Positions 52,179 through 60,513 of a stretch of 64,000 nucleotides of DNA are shown here, in pieces. The position numbers and the translations under genes were made by a program. Location: NCBI RefSeq assembly GCF_003697785.1, contig NZ_QOKZ01000011.1, forward strand, positions 1 through 64,000. Direction: 5' to 3'. Source of the DNA: Paracoccus alkanivorans. GTDB lineage: Bacteria > Pseudomonadota > Alphaproteobacteria > Rhodobacterales > Rhodobacteraceae. The notes beneath the pieces were generated by a model. The model was not told the DNA's origin, made no database searches, and saw nothing but the letters and a program-made list of their open reading frames with translations. Every line of letters begins with the position of its first letter. Position 1 is the stretch's first letter.

Positions 52179-52958
52179 TCAGACCTTGAGCGTCGGCAAC
52201 CCGAGGTCGAAGACCGTGGTGCCCCTGGAATCGAGCAGCGCGGTATCGACCAGCTCGGTCATCAGCCGCCGCGCGCCGACCGGATCGCGCGCCTCGATCC
52301 GCTCGAACACCGCGGCATGTTCCTCGACCGGGTTGCGCGTATGTGGGTTGGGCATGTCGCGATAGCGGAACGCCGTGGTGAAAGCGACGGCGGCGCAGAT
52401 CCCCGCCTCCAGCGACAGCAGAACCGGGTTATGCGAACTGATAAGTATCGCGCGGTGAAAACTCGCATCGGCATTGTGCCAGCTTTCCTCGGTCATGTCG
52501 CAATAGCGCATCGAATGCAGCGCGTCGCGGAAAGCCTGCAGGTCGTCCTCGCTGCGGCGCTCGGCGGCGAAAGCCGCCGCCGGGGGCTCGATCATCGCAC
52601 GCAGCTCATAGATCGCCCTGATATACCAGTCGGGCGGCGCGCCGCTCTCGAAACTCCAGCGGACCACGTCGGGATCCAGCAGGGACCATTTCTCGCGCGG
52701 GGCGACGCGGGTGCCGCTGCGGGTCCGGGTGACAAGCATTCCCTTGCCCACCAATCTGCGCAGCGCCTCGCGATAGGCTCCCCGGGAAATTCCGGTCTCG
52801 GCAAGGAAATCCATCTCCTTGGGAACCGTTTCGTCAGGCTCTATCGCACCCGAGACGATCCGGCGGCCCAGCCAATCGGCGATGGACTCGTTCTTGCGCT
52901 TGTCCGGCCTGTCCGAGGCGTCGAAAACCGTGCTGATGATATTGGATTTGTCCGACAT
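52179..52958 (-). CDS. FadR-subfamily GntR regulator
   Basis: A 259-residue regulator: N-terminal winged helix (VPKEMDFLAETGISRGAYRE, ALRRLVGKGMLVTRTRSGTR) and an all-helical FCD domain with metal-ligand-like SWHNADASFHRAILISSHNP and NPVEEHAAVFERIEA. FadR-subfamily members sense sugars, sugar acids or acyl compounds. A copy of the ATTTGT-NNG-ACAAAT-type site overlaps its start codon, and the perfect copy lies in the GH51 promoter, so it probably controls that operon and itself. Confidence 0.92.
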   Translation of the reverse strand: MSDKSNIISTVFDASDRPDKRKNESIADWLGRRIVSGAIEPDETVPKEMDFLAETGISRGAYREALRRLVGKGMLVTRTRSGTRVAPREKWSLLDPDVVRWSFESGAPPDWYIRAIYELRAMIEPPAAAFAAERRSEDDLQAFRDALHSMRYCDMTEESWHNADASFHRAILISSHNPVLLSLEAGICAAVAFTTAFRYRDMPNPHTRNPVEEHAAVFERIEARDPVGARRLMTELVDTALLDSRGTTVFDLGLPTLKV

Positions 52959-52960
52959 AC
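52946..52960. promoter_or_regulatory. Possible autoregulatory site over the GntR start codon
   Basis: ATTTGTCCGACATAC (plus strand) matches the reverse complement of the 46416-46430 operator at 12 of 15 positions. It covers the GntR start codon, so binding would block its own expression. Part of the match is coding sequence, which lowers confidence. Confidence 0.4.
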
Positions 52961-53064
52961 CGGCAATTTAGCCGTCTCCGAGGGACAATGCATCTCACTT
53001 TTAATTTTCCGCGAACCGGAGGTCGGCAGGCGGAATCCGGCGCGGCACCCGCCCGGATGAACGC

Positions 53065-54156
53065 CTAGCGAATTCGCATTCCCTCGACATCGAACAACCG
53101 CATGTCAGCGATATCGGCGGTCAGGGTCAATATCGTTCCGGGCCTCGCCTGCCGGGAACGCTCAAGCTCGACGGTGCAACCCGTGCCGCCCGGTATCTCG
53201 CCATAAACATAGGTGGTGCCGCCGAGAAACTCCGAGAACTTGACCTCCATGGGAAAACCGGGTTCCTCTGGCCCGGCAACCCGAAGATCCTCGGGGCGCA
53301 GGCCCAGGATAACGGGGCCGGCAATCGCCGCATCTGTCCGGGGGCACGGCAGTTCCGTTTCGCCAAGCCGCAGCCGGTCAGCACCCTGCACCACCGCCTT
53401 GAAGAAGTTCATTTTCGGCGAGCCGATAAAGCCCGCGACGAAAACATTGTCCGGGTCGTCGTATAATTGGGACGGGGTGCCGATCTGCTCGATCCTGCCG
53501 TCACGAAGCACCACGATCCTGTCGGCCAGCGTCATCGCCTCGGTCTGGTCATGGGTGACGTAGATCATCGTGTTGCGCAATTCCTGGTGCAGCCGCGCGA
53601 TCTCGATCCGCATGCCGACCCGCAATTCCGCATCAAGATTCGACAAGGGCTCGTCGAACAGGAATACATCCGGGTCGCGCACGATGGCCCGGCCTATCGC
53701 GACCCTCTGCCGCTGTCCGCCCGATAGCTGCCCCGGCCGGCGGTCCAGATAATCCGTCAGGCGCAGGACCTCGGCGGCCTGCCTGACCTTTTGCTCGATC
53801 TCGGTTCTGGGCCGTCTGGCCGCCCGCAGCCCGAAACCCATATTCTCGGCGACGGTCATATGCGGATACAGCGCATAGGTCTGGAACACCATGGCGATGC
53901 CCCGATCCGAAGGATCGCGTTCGGTCACGTCGGTATCACTGATATAAACATCGCCCGCCGTGATATCCTCGAGCCCCGCGATAAGCCGCAGCAGCGTGGA
54001 TTTGCCGCAGCCCGAGGGACCGACGAATACCACGAACTCGCCCCCCTGGATATCGAGGCTGATATCCTTCAGCACCTCGTGAGCGCCGTATGACTTGTGA
54101 ACGCGCTTCAGGCTAAGCCCTGCCGGTTCCCGCGCGGTGCCGCCCATCCGGTTCAT
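53065..54156 (-). CDS. Sugar ABC importer ATP-binding protein (GH127 cluster)
   Basis: A 363-residue MsmK-type ATPase: GPSGCGKST, LSGGQRQRVAIGRAI, VFLFDEPLSNLDA, YVTHDQTEAMTLADR and a C-terminal domain with GLRPEDLRV. The ATG at 54156 overlaps the GH127 stop (ATGA); an in-frame ATG at 54147 is possible. It is the last gene of the leftward LacI-controlled operon. Confidence 0.92.
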   Translation of the reverse strand: MNRMGGTAREPAGLSLKRVHKSYGAHEVLKDISLDIQGGEFVVFVGPSGCGKSTLLRLIAGLEDITAGDVYISDTDVTERDPSDRGIAMVFQTYALYPHMTVAENMGFGLRAARRPRTEIEQKVRQAAEVLRLTDYLDRRPGQLSGGQRQRVAIGRAIVRDPDVFLFDEPLSNLDAELRVGMRIEIARLHQELRNTMIYVTHDQTEAMTLADRIVVLRDGRIEQIGTPSQLYDDPDNVFVAGFIGSPKMNFFKAVVQGADRLRLGETELPCPRTDAAIAGPVILGLRPEDLRVAGPEEPGFPMEVKFSEFLGGTTYVYGEIPGGTGCTVELERSRQARPGTILTLTADIADMRLFDVEGMRIR

Positions 54157-56093
54157 GTCTCCTGCTCCCTCCGAATCCATGTCAGCATGGCCCCGGCCTC
54201 GCGGTGGTCCCACGCGTAATAGGGAATGGCGGTGATCCGTGCCTTTTGCCGCGCCGGTGCGGTTTCGGCGTAAAGCGCATTGCCCGCCCAGCTTTCGCGG
54301 CAGGCCAAGGCAGTCAGCCGGGTGATTCCGCCAAGAATATCGGAACGCTCCGCATCGATCCGCGCATCGTCCGGCAGAATAATGCTGTTCAGGTCGCCGC
54401 CGTTATCCACCTCTTCCATGCAATAGACGAGCGGCCCCCGCATCAGGGCGACCCGGCCCTGATCCGGCGTCACTTTCGGGTTCGCGAAAATGCGGCGCGG
54501 TGTCAGGTCAAGCTTCAGCGAAACCCTGTCACCCGGCTGCCATTCGCGCGAAAGGCGCAGATAGCCGTTCTCGGTCTGCAGGGAAACGGGGGCGCCGTTC
54601 ACCGACAATTCGTAATCCGCGGCCCATCCGGGAACACGCAGGGACAGGGTGAAGCTCTGCACCTCTGCGGCGTCAACTCCGATCTCGACGTCACCGTCAA
54701 ACGGATAGCCGGTGGTTTGCGTCAGGTTGACGATGCCGCTTTCCAACCCGATCTCTGCCGTGCCGGAATTATACAGATGCACCGCGATCTCATCCGCCGA
54801 GACCCCGTAGAAATAGGTTCCGACAGAGGCGATCAGCCTTGAGATATTCGGCGGGCAGCAGGGGCAGCGATGCCAGGTCCAGCGGTGATGATCCCCGCGG
54901 CTTTCCAGCGGGTTGTCATAGAAGAACTGGGTGCCGTCCAGCGATAGCCCGGCGAGAGAGTTGTTATACAGCGCCTGCTCCATGATATCGGCATATTCCC
55001 CGTTCGGCCCCCGCCCCAGCATCCGGCTGGCCCAGAACACGAGGGCGACCGAAGCGCAGGTTTCCGCATAGGCCGACTCGTTCGGCAAATCGTAATCGAA
55101 TGTCAGCCCCTCGTTTCTTGCCGAGGGCCCGAAACCGCCCGTGATATACAGGTTGCGGTCCACCAGATGCGACCACAGGCGATTGAGCGCCCCGGTCAGG
55201 CTGTCATCGGCGAACTCGGTCGCGACATCGGCCATTCCGGCGTAAAGATAGGCTGCGCGCACGGCATGCCCCACCACCGCGTCCTGCTCGCGCACCGGCT
55301 TGTGCGCCTGGCAATATTCCAGCGTGCCGAAATGGAAATCCCCCGGTTCCTCGCCGCGCGCCCGCGCCTCTTCATCGAAATAGGACGGCTGCTGGCCCCG
55401 CTGATCCACGAAGAACCGGGCCAGATCGAGATAGCGCTGTTCGCCGGTGGCGCGCGCCAGCCTGACCAGCGCAAGCTCCAGCTCCGGATGCCCCGGATAG
55501 CCTTTCAACTGCCCCTCGCCCGGTCCGAAAACCTGCCCGATATGATCGGCGAAGCGGCACATGATGTCGAGGAACCGGCGCTTCCCGGTGGCGTGGTAAT
55601 AGGCGACGGCACCCTCGATCAGGTGGCCGGCGTTATACAGCTCGTGCTTGTCGCGCAGGTTGGTCCAGCGCTTGCCCGGCTCGATACGGATATACCACGA
55701 GTTGAGATAGCCATCCTCCTGCTGAAGGCGCCCGTAAGCCTCGACAACCTCATCGACCATCGCCTCCAGCTTTTCGTTGCGTTCGCGGTTCAGCGCATAG
55801 GCCGCCGTCTCGATGGACTTGCCGAAATCGCTGTCCCAGAACATCTGGGTGGTGACGGTATTGCTGGGTTCGGGCGGCATGACGACGCCCGGATTGGGGC
55901 GATCGGGATCAACCTGGTCAAGCATGCCCGCGTTGATGCAGCGCTCGAACAGGGTAAATGCGGTGGTCGCGCAGATCGTGTCGAGGCGCGGCCCGAAAAA
56001 GCCGTCGATCCGCAGCTTGTCGATGGAGAGCGGGCGGAACCTGGCCTTGCTGGGAACGGCGTCACCGGCGACACGAGAGACGATATTGTTCAT
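54153..56093 (-). CDS. GH127-family beta-L-arabinofuranosidase
   Basis: A 646-residue glycoside hydrolase of the DUF1680/GH127 family. The zinc-thiolate active site of characterised members is recognisable: AETCASVALVFW (Glu344, Cys346) and WHRCPCCPPNISRLIAS (Cys412 and Cys413, one being the nucleophile). No signal peptide is present, so the enzyme is cytoplasmic. It cleaves beta-linked L-arabinofuranose, as found in plant hydroxyproline-rich glycoproteins. It lies between the permease and ATPase genes of its importer, 22 nt behind the permease stop. Confidence 0.9.
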   Translation of the reverse strand: MNNIVSRVAGDAVPSKARFRPLSIDKLRIDGFFGPRLDTICATTAFTLFERCINAGMLDQVDPDRPNPGVVMPPEPSNTVTTQMFWDSDFGKSIETAAYALNRERNEKLEAMVDEVVEAYGRLQQEDGYLNSWYIRIEPGKRWTNLRDKHELYNAGHLIEGAVAYYHATGKRRFLDIMCRFADHIGQVFGPGEGQLKGYPGHPELELALVRLARATGEQRYLDLARFFVDQRGQQPSYFDEEARARGEEPGDFHFGTLEYCQAHKPVREQDAVVGHAVRAAYLYAGMADVATEFADDSLTGALNRLWSHLVDRNLYITGGFGPSARNEGLTFDYDLPNESAYAETCASVALVFWASRMLGRGPNGEYADIMEQALYNNSLAGLSLDGTQFFYDNPLESRGDHHRWTWHRCPCCPPNISRLIASVGTYFYGVSADEIAVHLYNSGTAEIGLESGIVNLTQTTGYPFDGDVEIGVDAAEVQSFTLSLRVPGWAADYELSVNGAPVSLQTENGYLRLSREWQPGDRVSLKLDLTPRRIFANPKVTPDQGRVALMRGPLVYCMEEVDNGGDLNSIILPDDARIDAERSDILGGITRLTALACRESWAGNALYAETAPARQKARITAIPYYAWDHREAGAMLTWIRREQET

Positions 56094-56115
56094 TTCGGGT
56101 CCTTTCGGGAAATGC

Positions 56116-56988
56116 TCACTTCACCGCGCCGGCCGTCAGGCCGCGGATGTAGGAGCGCTGGAGGATGAGAAACAGGATCAGGCAGGGGATCATCATCACC
56201 ATGACGCCCGCCTGCACCGCGCCCCAATCGACAGAGCCAAAGCGGCCATAGCGCACCGCCGTCATGAGCACGGGAAGGGTGAACTTGTCCTGATCGGTCA
56301 ACAGGACGAGCGCCGCCAGAAATTCGTTCCATGCATTGAGGAAGGCGAAAAGCCCGACCGTGACGATACCCGGCTTGACGAGGGGGATCATGACTTTCGT
56401 CAGCATGGCGATCCCCTTCATGCCGTCGATACGGGCGGCCTCCTCGATCTCCTTGGGCACCGCGTCGAAGGCGTTGCGCATCATGAACACCGAAAAGGGC
56501 AGTTGCAGCGTCGTGTAGATCAGCACCAGCCCGATCAGCTTGTTCTGCAGGCCCATCTTGGCCAGCAGCAGGAATAACGGCGTGAGGATCGACTGGAACG
56601 GGATCATGATGGTCGACAGGATCAGCACGAAGACCAGCCCTTTCAACGGAAAGCGGTAGCGCGAGAAACCGTATCCCGCGAGCACCGAGACAATGATCGT
56701 CAGGACCGCCGTGCCGATTGCCACGAATGCCGAATTTCCCGTGTAATGCAGGATGGACTGGCCGAATTCCTGTAGCCGGACATAGCTGTCCGCGGTGAAC
56801 CCGTCCGTCGGCCATGGCGGCAGGGGCGGTTTGAGCGAATCCGTGGCCTGGCGGAAGCTTGCCAGGACGACCCATGCGATCGGCGCAAGAAACAGCAGCG
56901 CGACCAGCGTGGCGGTGACATGAAACAGGACACGATGATACCGGATGCGTCCGCCACGCGGAGTCGGCGCCGTCAATGTCCCGGTCAT
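56116..56988 (-). CDS. Sugar ABC importer permease, MalG type (GH127 cluster)
   Basis: A 290-residue permease: FHVTATLVALLFLAPIAWVV, EAA loop EIEEAARIDGMKGIAMLTKV and a C-terminal IRGLTAGAVK. The ATG at 56988 overlaps the preceding permease stop; the longer open frame to 57723 is an overlap artefact. Confidence 0.92.
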   Translation of the reverse strand: MTGTLTAPTPRGGRIRYHRVLFHVTATLVALLFLAPIAWVVLASFRQATDSLKPPLPPWPTDGFTADSYVRLQEFGQSILHYTGNSAFVAIGTAVLTIIVSVLAGYGFSRYRFPLKGLVFVLILSTIMIPFQSILTPLFLLLAKMGLQNKLIGLVLIYTTLQLPFSVFMMRNAFDAVPKEIEEAARIDGMKGIAMLTKVMIPLVKPGIVTVGLFAFLNAWNEFLAALVLLTDQDKFTLPVLMTAVRYGRFGSVDWGAVQAGVMVMMIPCLILFLILQRSYIRGLTAGAVK

Positions 56989-57911
56989 TTGTCCGCCCCC
57001 TTCTCGCGCAGCAGGCGAAGCTGAATGACCGAGAGCGCCAGGAGGATCAGCAGCAGGACCACCGACAGCGCCGCCCCATAGCCCAAGCGGAACGACACGA
57101 AGCTTTCGTTGAAGATCTTGTAGACCGCCGTCACCGTCTGGTTGCTGGGTCCTCCGTTCAGGATGATGTAGAACTGGTCGAAGGCAAGCATCGAACCGGC
57201 AACGCAAAGGATGAGCGCCAGGGCGAATGGCTGGCGGACAAGCGGCAGGGTGATCCAGCGGAACCGCTGGAACCACCCGGCGCCGTCTATGCGGGCGGCC
57301 TCCTGGTAATCCGCGGGAATGGCCTGCAGGCCGCTCATGATGATGACCATGAAGAAACCGGCCATCTTCCAGATTACCATGATCGTCACGGACCAGAAGG
57401 CCGGGGTGAATTCGGCAAGGATATTCACGCGCCGCTCGGTCATTCCCAGCATTTGCGCGGCGGGAGAGAACAGGCCGGAATCCACGTTCGACAGCCACGC
57501 CCATAACAGCGAGGCAGAGGCAAAGCCCGTCACCACCGGCAGGAAATAGGCGGTGCGATAGAACGCGGTCGCCCTGCCCTCGGACTGCACCATCAGGGCC
57601 AGCGCGAAAGCGACCGACATCAGCCCGACCGTCGCGGCCAGCGTATAGAGCACCGTGAAACCGAGCGCCTGCCAGAAGCTGCCATCGCCCCAGAGGCGCT
57701 GATAATTGTCCAGCCCGATCCATCGCGGATTGCCCATCAGCGGCCAGTCATGCACCGACATCCAGACGGTCATCCCCAGTGGAACAAGGAAGAACACCAC
57801 GACAAGCGCGATGGCGGGCAGGACATAGACAAGCCCCATCCAGTCCCCTTTCCGCGACCTGCGCGGAGTGGGTGGCGCTGCCTCATCCGATGGATTCGCT
57901 TCAATCATCAT
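56985..57911 (-). CDS. Sugar ABC importer permease, MalF type (GH127 cluster)
   Basis: A 308-residue permease with a charged N-terminal tail, membrane segments from WMGLVYVLPAIALVVVFFLV on, EAA loop DYQEAARIDGAGWFQRFRWI and LNGGPSNQTVTA. GGAGG lies just before the double ATG (57911 or 57908). Confidence 0.92.
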   Translation of the reverse strand: MMIEANPSDEAAPPTPRRSRKGDWMGLVYVLPAIALVVVFFLVPLGMTVWMSVHDWPLMGNPRWIGLDNYQRLWGDGSFWQALGFTVLYTLAATVGLMSVAFALALMVQSEGRATAFYRTAYFLPVVTGFASASLLWAWLSNVDSGLFSPAAQMLGMTERRVNILAEFTPAFWSVTIMVIWKMAGFFMVIIMSGLQAIPADYQEAARIDGAGWFQRFRWITLPLVRQPFALALILCVAGSMLAFDQFYIILNGGPSNQTVTAVYKIFNESFVSFRLGYGAALSVVLLLILLALSVIQLRLLREKGADK

Positions 57912-57932
57912 GATCCTCCGGGGTCATGAGGT

Positions 57933-57956
57933 GCTGGCGGGATCAACCCCGCCAGC
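57933..57956 (-). other. GC-rich hairpin after the binding-protein gene
   Basis: A perfect 9-bp stem GCTGGCGGG / CCCGCCAGC with a 6-nt loop lies 6 nt after the binding-protein stop and before the permease start on the minus strand. Flanking GAGG/CCTC could extend it. No T-run. Confidence 0.66.
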
Positions 57957-57962
57957 GTCCCC

Positions 57963-59219
57963 TCAATAGGCGGCGTCGATGACCGATTGCATCTGCGCCT
58001 GCCCGTCCCCGACCGCCTGCCGCATGTCCTCTTCGGAGGATGCGAAGAATGCCCGGTTCAGGGTAGTCACCCAGGGACCGTTGCTGGAATTGATGAGATC
58101 GTTGAACACAACGGTATAGGGGGTCCGGCCATTCGCCATCGCCTCGGCCGAGATCAGATAGCGCTCATCCAGCCCGGCCAATGCCTCTTCGGCGATATCG
58201 CCGCGCACCGGCATCGCACCGTTCTGCGCCAGGATCGTCTGGCCCTCGGGCGAATATGCGAACTCGATGAAGTCCTGAATCGCCGGGATCTTGCCTTCGT
58301 CCGTTCCCGCCGAGATCACGATATTGTCGCCGCCCGCGAATGACGACCAGTTCCCTTCCTCCTGGCCGGGAATGAAGGTGACGCCGTAATTCAGATCCGG
58401 ATACTGGTTGTTCAGCGCTCCGATGGCGAAGGAGCCCGAAGGCGAGATGCCGATATTGCCATTCGCGAATGCCGCGAAGAAATTGGCCCCGTTATCGGTC
58501 TGCGACCCGGCAGGCACCAGCCCGTCGGCAACCATGCCGCGATAAAAGTCGATCGCCTCGACAGCCTTGGGCGAATCCAGCATGGCCTTCTTGCCGTCCT
58601 CGGACAGAACCTCGCCGTCCGAGGCCCAGATCAGCGGCGCAAAGGTGAAGATATTGCAGCCGCCGCAATTGCCCGAAAAATAGAAGCCATAGGTTTCGTC
58701 ATCCAGCGCCGCTATGGCCTTGGCGTCCTCCTGGATCTCGGCCCAGCTTGACGGTCCGTCCTCCGGATCGAGCCCCGCCCTTTCGTAAAGATCCTTGTTC
58801 CACAGAAGCAGCGAGGCATCGCCGGAAAACGGTAGCCCATAGATCTTGCCGTCCACGGTGCCGACGGAAAGATGCGCCTTCGACAGGCTGTCGAAATAGG
58901 GCAACGATTTCGCAAACTCGGTCAGGTCGCGAAGCTGTCCCTGCTCGGCGAAGGCCGGCGTATAGATCAGGTCCAGCGACAGGGCGTCGGGCGCCGAGCC
59001 GCCGGCGCTGGCGATGGCGTATTTCTGCACCAGCTCGTTGACCGGAACGATCTGGAGATCGGCCTTGTGTTCGCCCCTGGCATTATAGGCCTCGACCAGT
59101 TTCGGCATGAACTCCGATCCGTCCGAACGGACCCAGATAGAAAATTCCTCTGCCGCCAACTGTCCGGGCACGAGCAGGGCCGCTGCGACCGCAGCCCCCG
59201 ATACCGTCCTGAAATACAT
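57963..59219 (-). CDS. Extracellular sugar-binding protein (GH127 cluster)
   Basis: A 418-residue family-1 binding protein with signal peptide MYFRTVSGAAVAAALLVPGQ then LAA before EE. Features include YGLPFSGDASLLLWNKDLYE, GNIGISPSGSFAIGAL and a Cys pair in FSGNCGGCNIF. It probably binds beta-arabinofuranosyl or galactosyl oligosaccharides for the GH127, GH2 and GH4 enzymes; the ligand is inferred from context. Confidence 0.92.
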   Translation of the reverse strand: MYFRTVSGAAVAAALLVPGQLAAEEFSIWVRSDGSEFMPKLVEAYNARGEHKADLQIVPVNELVQKYAIASAGGSAPDALSLDLIYTPAFAEQGQLRDLTEFAKSLPYFDSLSKAHLSVGTVDGKIYGLPFSGDASLLLWNKDLYERAGLDPEDGPSSWAEIQEDAKAIAALDDETYGFYFSGNCGGCNIFTFAPLIWASDGEVLSEDGKKAMLDSPKAVEAIDFYRGMVADGLVPAGSQTDNGANFFAAFANGNIGISPSGSFAIGALNNQYPDLNYGVTFIPGQEEGNWSSFAGGDNIVISAGTDEGKIPAIQDFIEFAYSPEGQTILAQNGAMPVRGDIAEEALAGLDERYLISAEAMANGRTPYTVVFNDLINSSNGPWVTTLNRAFFASSEEDMRQAVGDGQAQMQSVIDAAY

Positions 59220-59274
59220 GTCTTCTCCTCCGTTTCATTCGTTGTTTCATTGTGTTTTCCGATGGGGGAAGGTC

Positions 59275-60291
59275 TCATTGCGCCGCCCCCTCCGCGCCGC
59301 AGGACAGCCGCACCACCAGGCTTGTCGGCAAATGCCTCAGACCGGCTTCGACCGGTTTGCCGTCGATCAGGTCAAGCAGGGTCAGCCCGGCTTGCCTGCC
59401 CATCTCCGTCAGCCCCATATCGACGGTAGTCAGCGGTGGCCGGGTTGCCTGGGCAAAGATTTCCCAATTGTCGAAACCCACAACCGCGACATCGTCGGGC
59501 ACCCGGATTCCCAAGGCGCCAAGGCCATCGATCAGGCCGCGCGCGATCTGGTCATTGCCGCAGAAAACCGCGTCCGGACGGGACGAGGCATTCTTGCCGA
59601 ACATGGTTCTGGCGGTTTCGAAACCATGCGCCTCCGACCAGCTTCCGAAAACCGCGGGGCCGAAAGGCGCAAGACCCTGTTCATGCAGGGCATGCTGCCA
59701 GCCCTCTGCCCGTATACGCGCCGCCAGGAAGGTTTCCCGCCCGGTGATATGGGCAATCCGCCGCCGCCCTTGCCCGATCAGGTGGCGCGTCGCGAGTTTT
59801 GCCCCGGACAGGTCGTCAGGGGCGAAGCCTATCCCGCCCTCCGGGCAGGCCGCCATGATATGAACTGTCGGAATGCCGTTATCCGGCAACTCTACCGGCA
59901 GGCCGCGATCGATGCGCTTTCCGGCGATAACCAGCCCGTCGACGCGCTTCTCCTCCATCGCATTAAGGTTAAGGCGGACAAGATCGGGATCGTCCTTTCC
60001 GGCGGCAAGGAACACGGACACGCCGCGATCAAGCAGGGCCTCCGAAAGCCCCGCTGCCACGGGAAGGGTAAAGCGCCCGTAGGTGTCGTTGGTCAGCATG
60101 CCGAAGGTAAAGGATCTTTGCTGCACCAATCCCCGGGCGATCGAGTTCGGGCGATATCCGAGTTCACTTGCGATTGCGCGGACGCGCTCGCGGGTTTCGG
60201 GCAGCATCCGACCGGAACCGTTCAGCGCGCGCGACGCTGTCGTAACGCTGACCCCCGCTTTGGCGGCAACCTCCCTGATTGTTATCCGCAT
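59275..60291 (-). CDS. LacI-family regulator (GH127 cluster)
   Basis: A 338-residue LacI repressor: HTH ITIREVAAKAGVSVTTASRA, LNGSGRMLPETRERVRAIAS, a ligand core, and GFDNWEIFAQATRPPLTTVD. The ATG at 60291 is where the family N-terminus begins; the longer frame to 60474 reads through the operator. It lies directly upstream of the binding-protein gene in the same direction and is probably autoregulated through the inverted repeat at 60378-60412. Confidence 0.92.
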   Translation of the reverse strand: MRITIREVAAKAGVSVTTASRALNGSGRMLPETRERVRAIASELGYRPNSIARGLVQQRSFTFGMLTNDTYGRFTLPVAAGLSEALLDRGVSVFLAAGKDDPDLVRLNLNAMEEKRVDGLVIAGKRIDRGLPVELPDNGIPTVHIMAACPEGGIGFAPDDLSGAKLATRHLIGQGRRRIAHITGRETFLAARIRAEGWQHALHEQGLAPFGPAVFGSWSEAHGFETARTMFGKNASSRPDAVFCGNDQIARGLIDGLGALGIRVPDDVAVVGFDNWEIFAQATRPPLTTVDMGLTEMGRQAGLTLLDLIDGKPVEAGLRHLPTSLVVRLSCGAEGAAQ

Positions 60292-60377
60292 ATCCGTTCC
60301 GATGCAGCCGGGTTGCGATGACCGGCCAGCCCGCCAGTGACCTGACAGGCCGGTCGAAGAGCTTTGGCTTAACGCCA

Positions 60378-60412
60378 CGCAAACGTTATCCCATAATGGT
60401 TTAACGTTTGCG
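60378..60412. promoter_or_regulatory. Paired LacI half-operators upstream of the GH127-cluster LacI gene
   Basis: CGCAAACGTTA (60378-60388) and its exact reverse complement TAACGTTTGCG (60402-60412) face each other with a 13-bp gap (24 bp start to start). Each arm holds AACGTT, the usual core of LacI-family operators. They lie between the GH2 stop and the LacI start, where the leftward promoter should be. Confidence 0.65.
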
Positions 60413-60513
60413 CAAAGGCACCATGCCTTGCGATTCGTGTCAACCGGATATTTCGATGGATTGGCTCGCCACAAGGATCCGGAGCGGCGTAAGGCGGATC
60501 GCCATGCGGCTCC

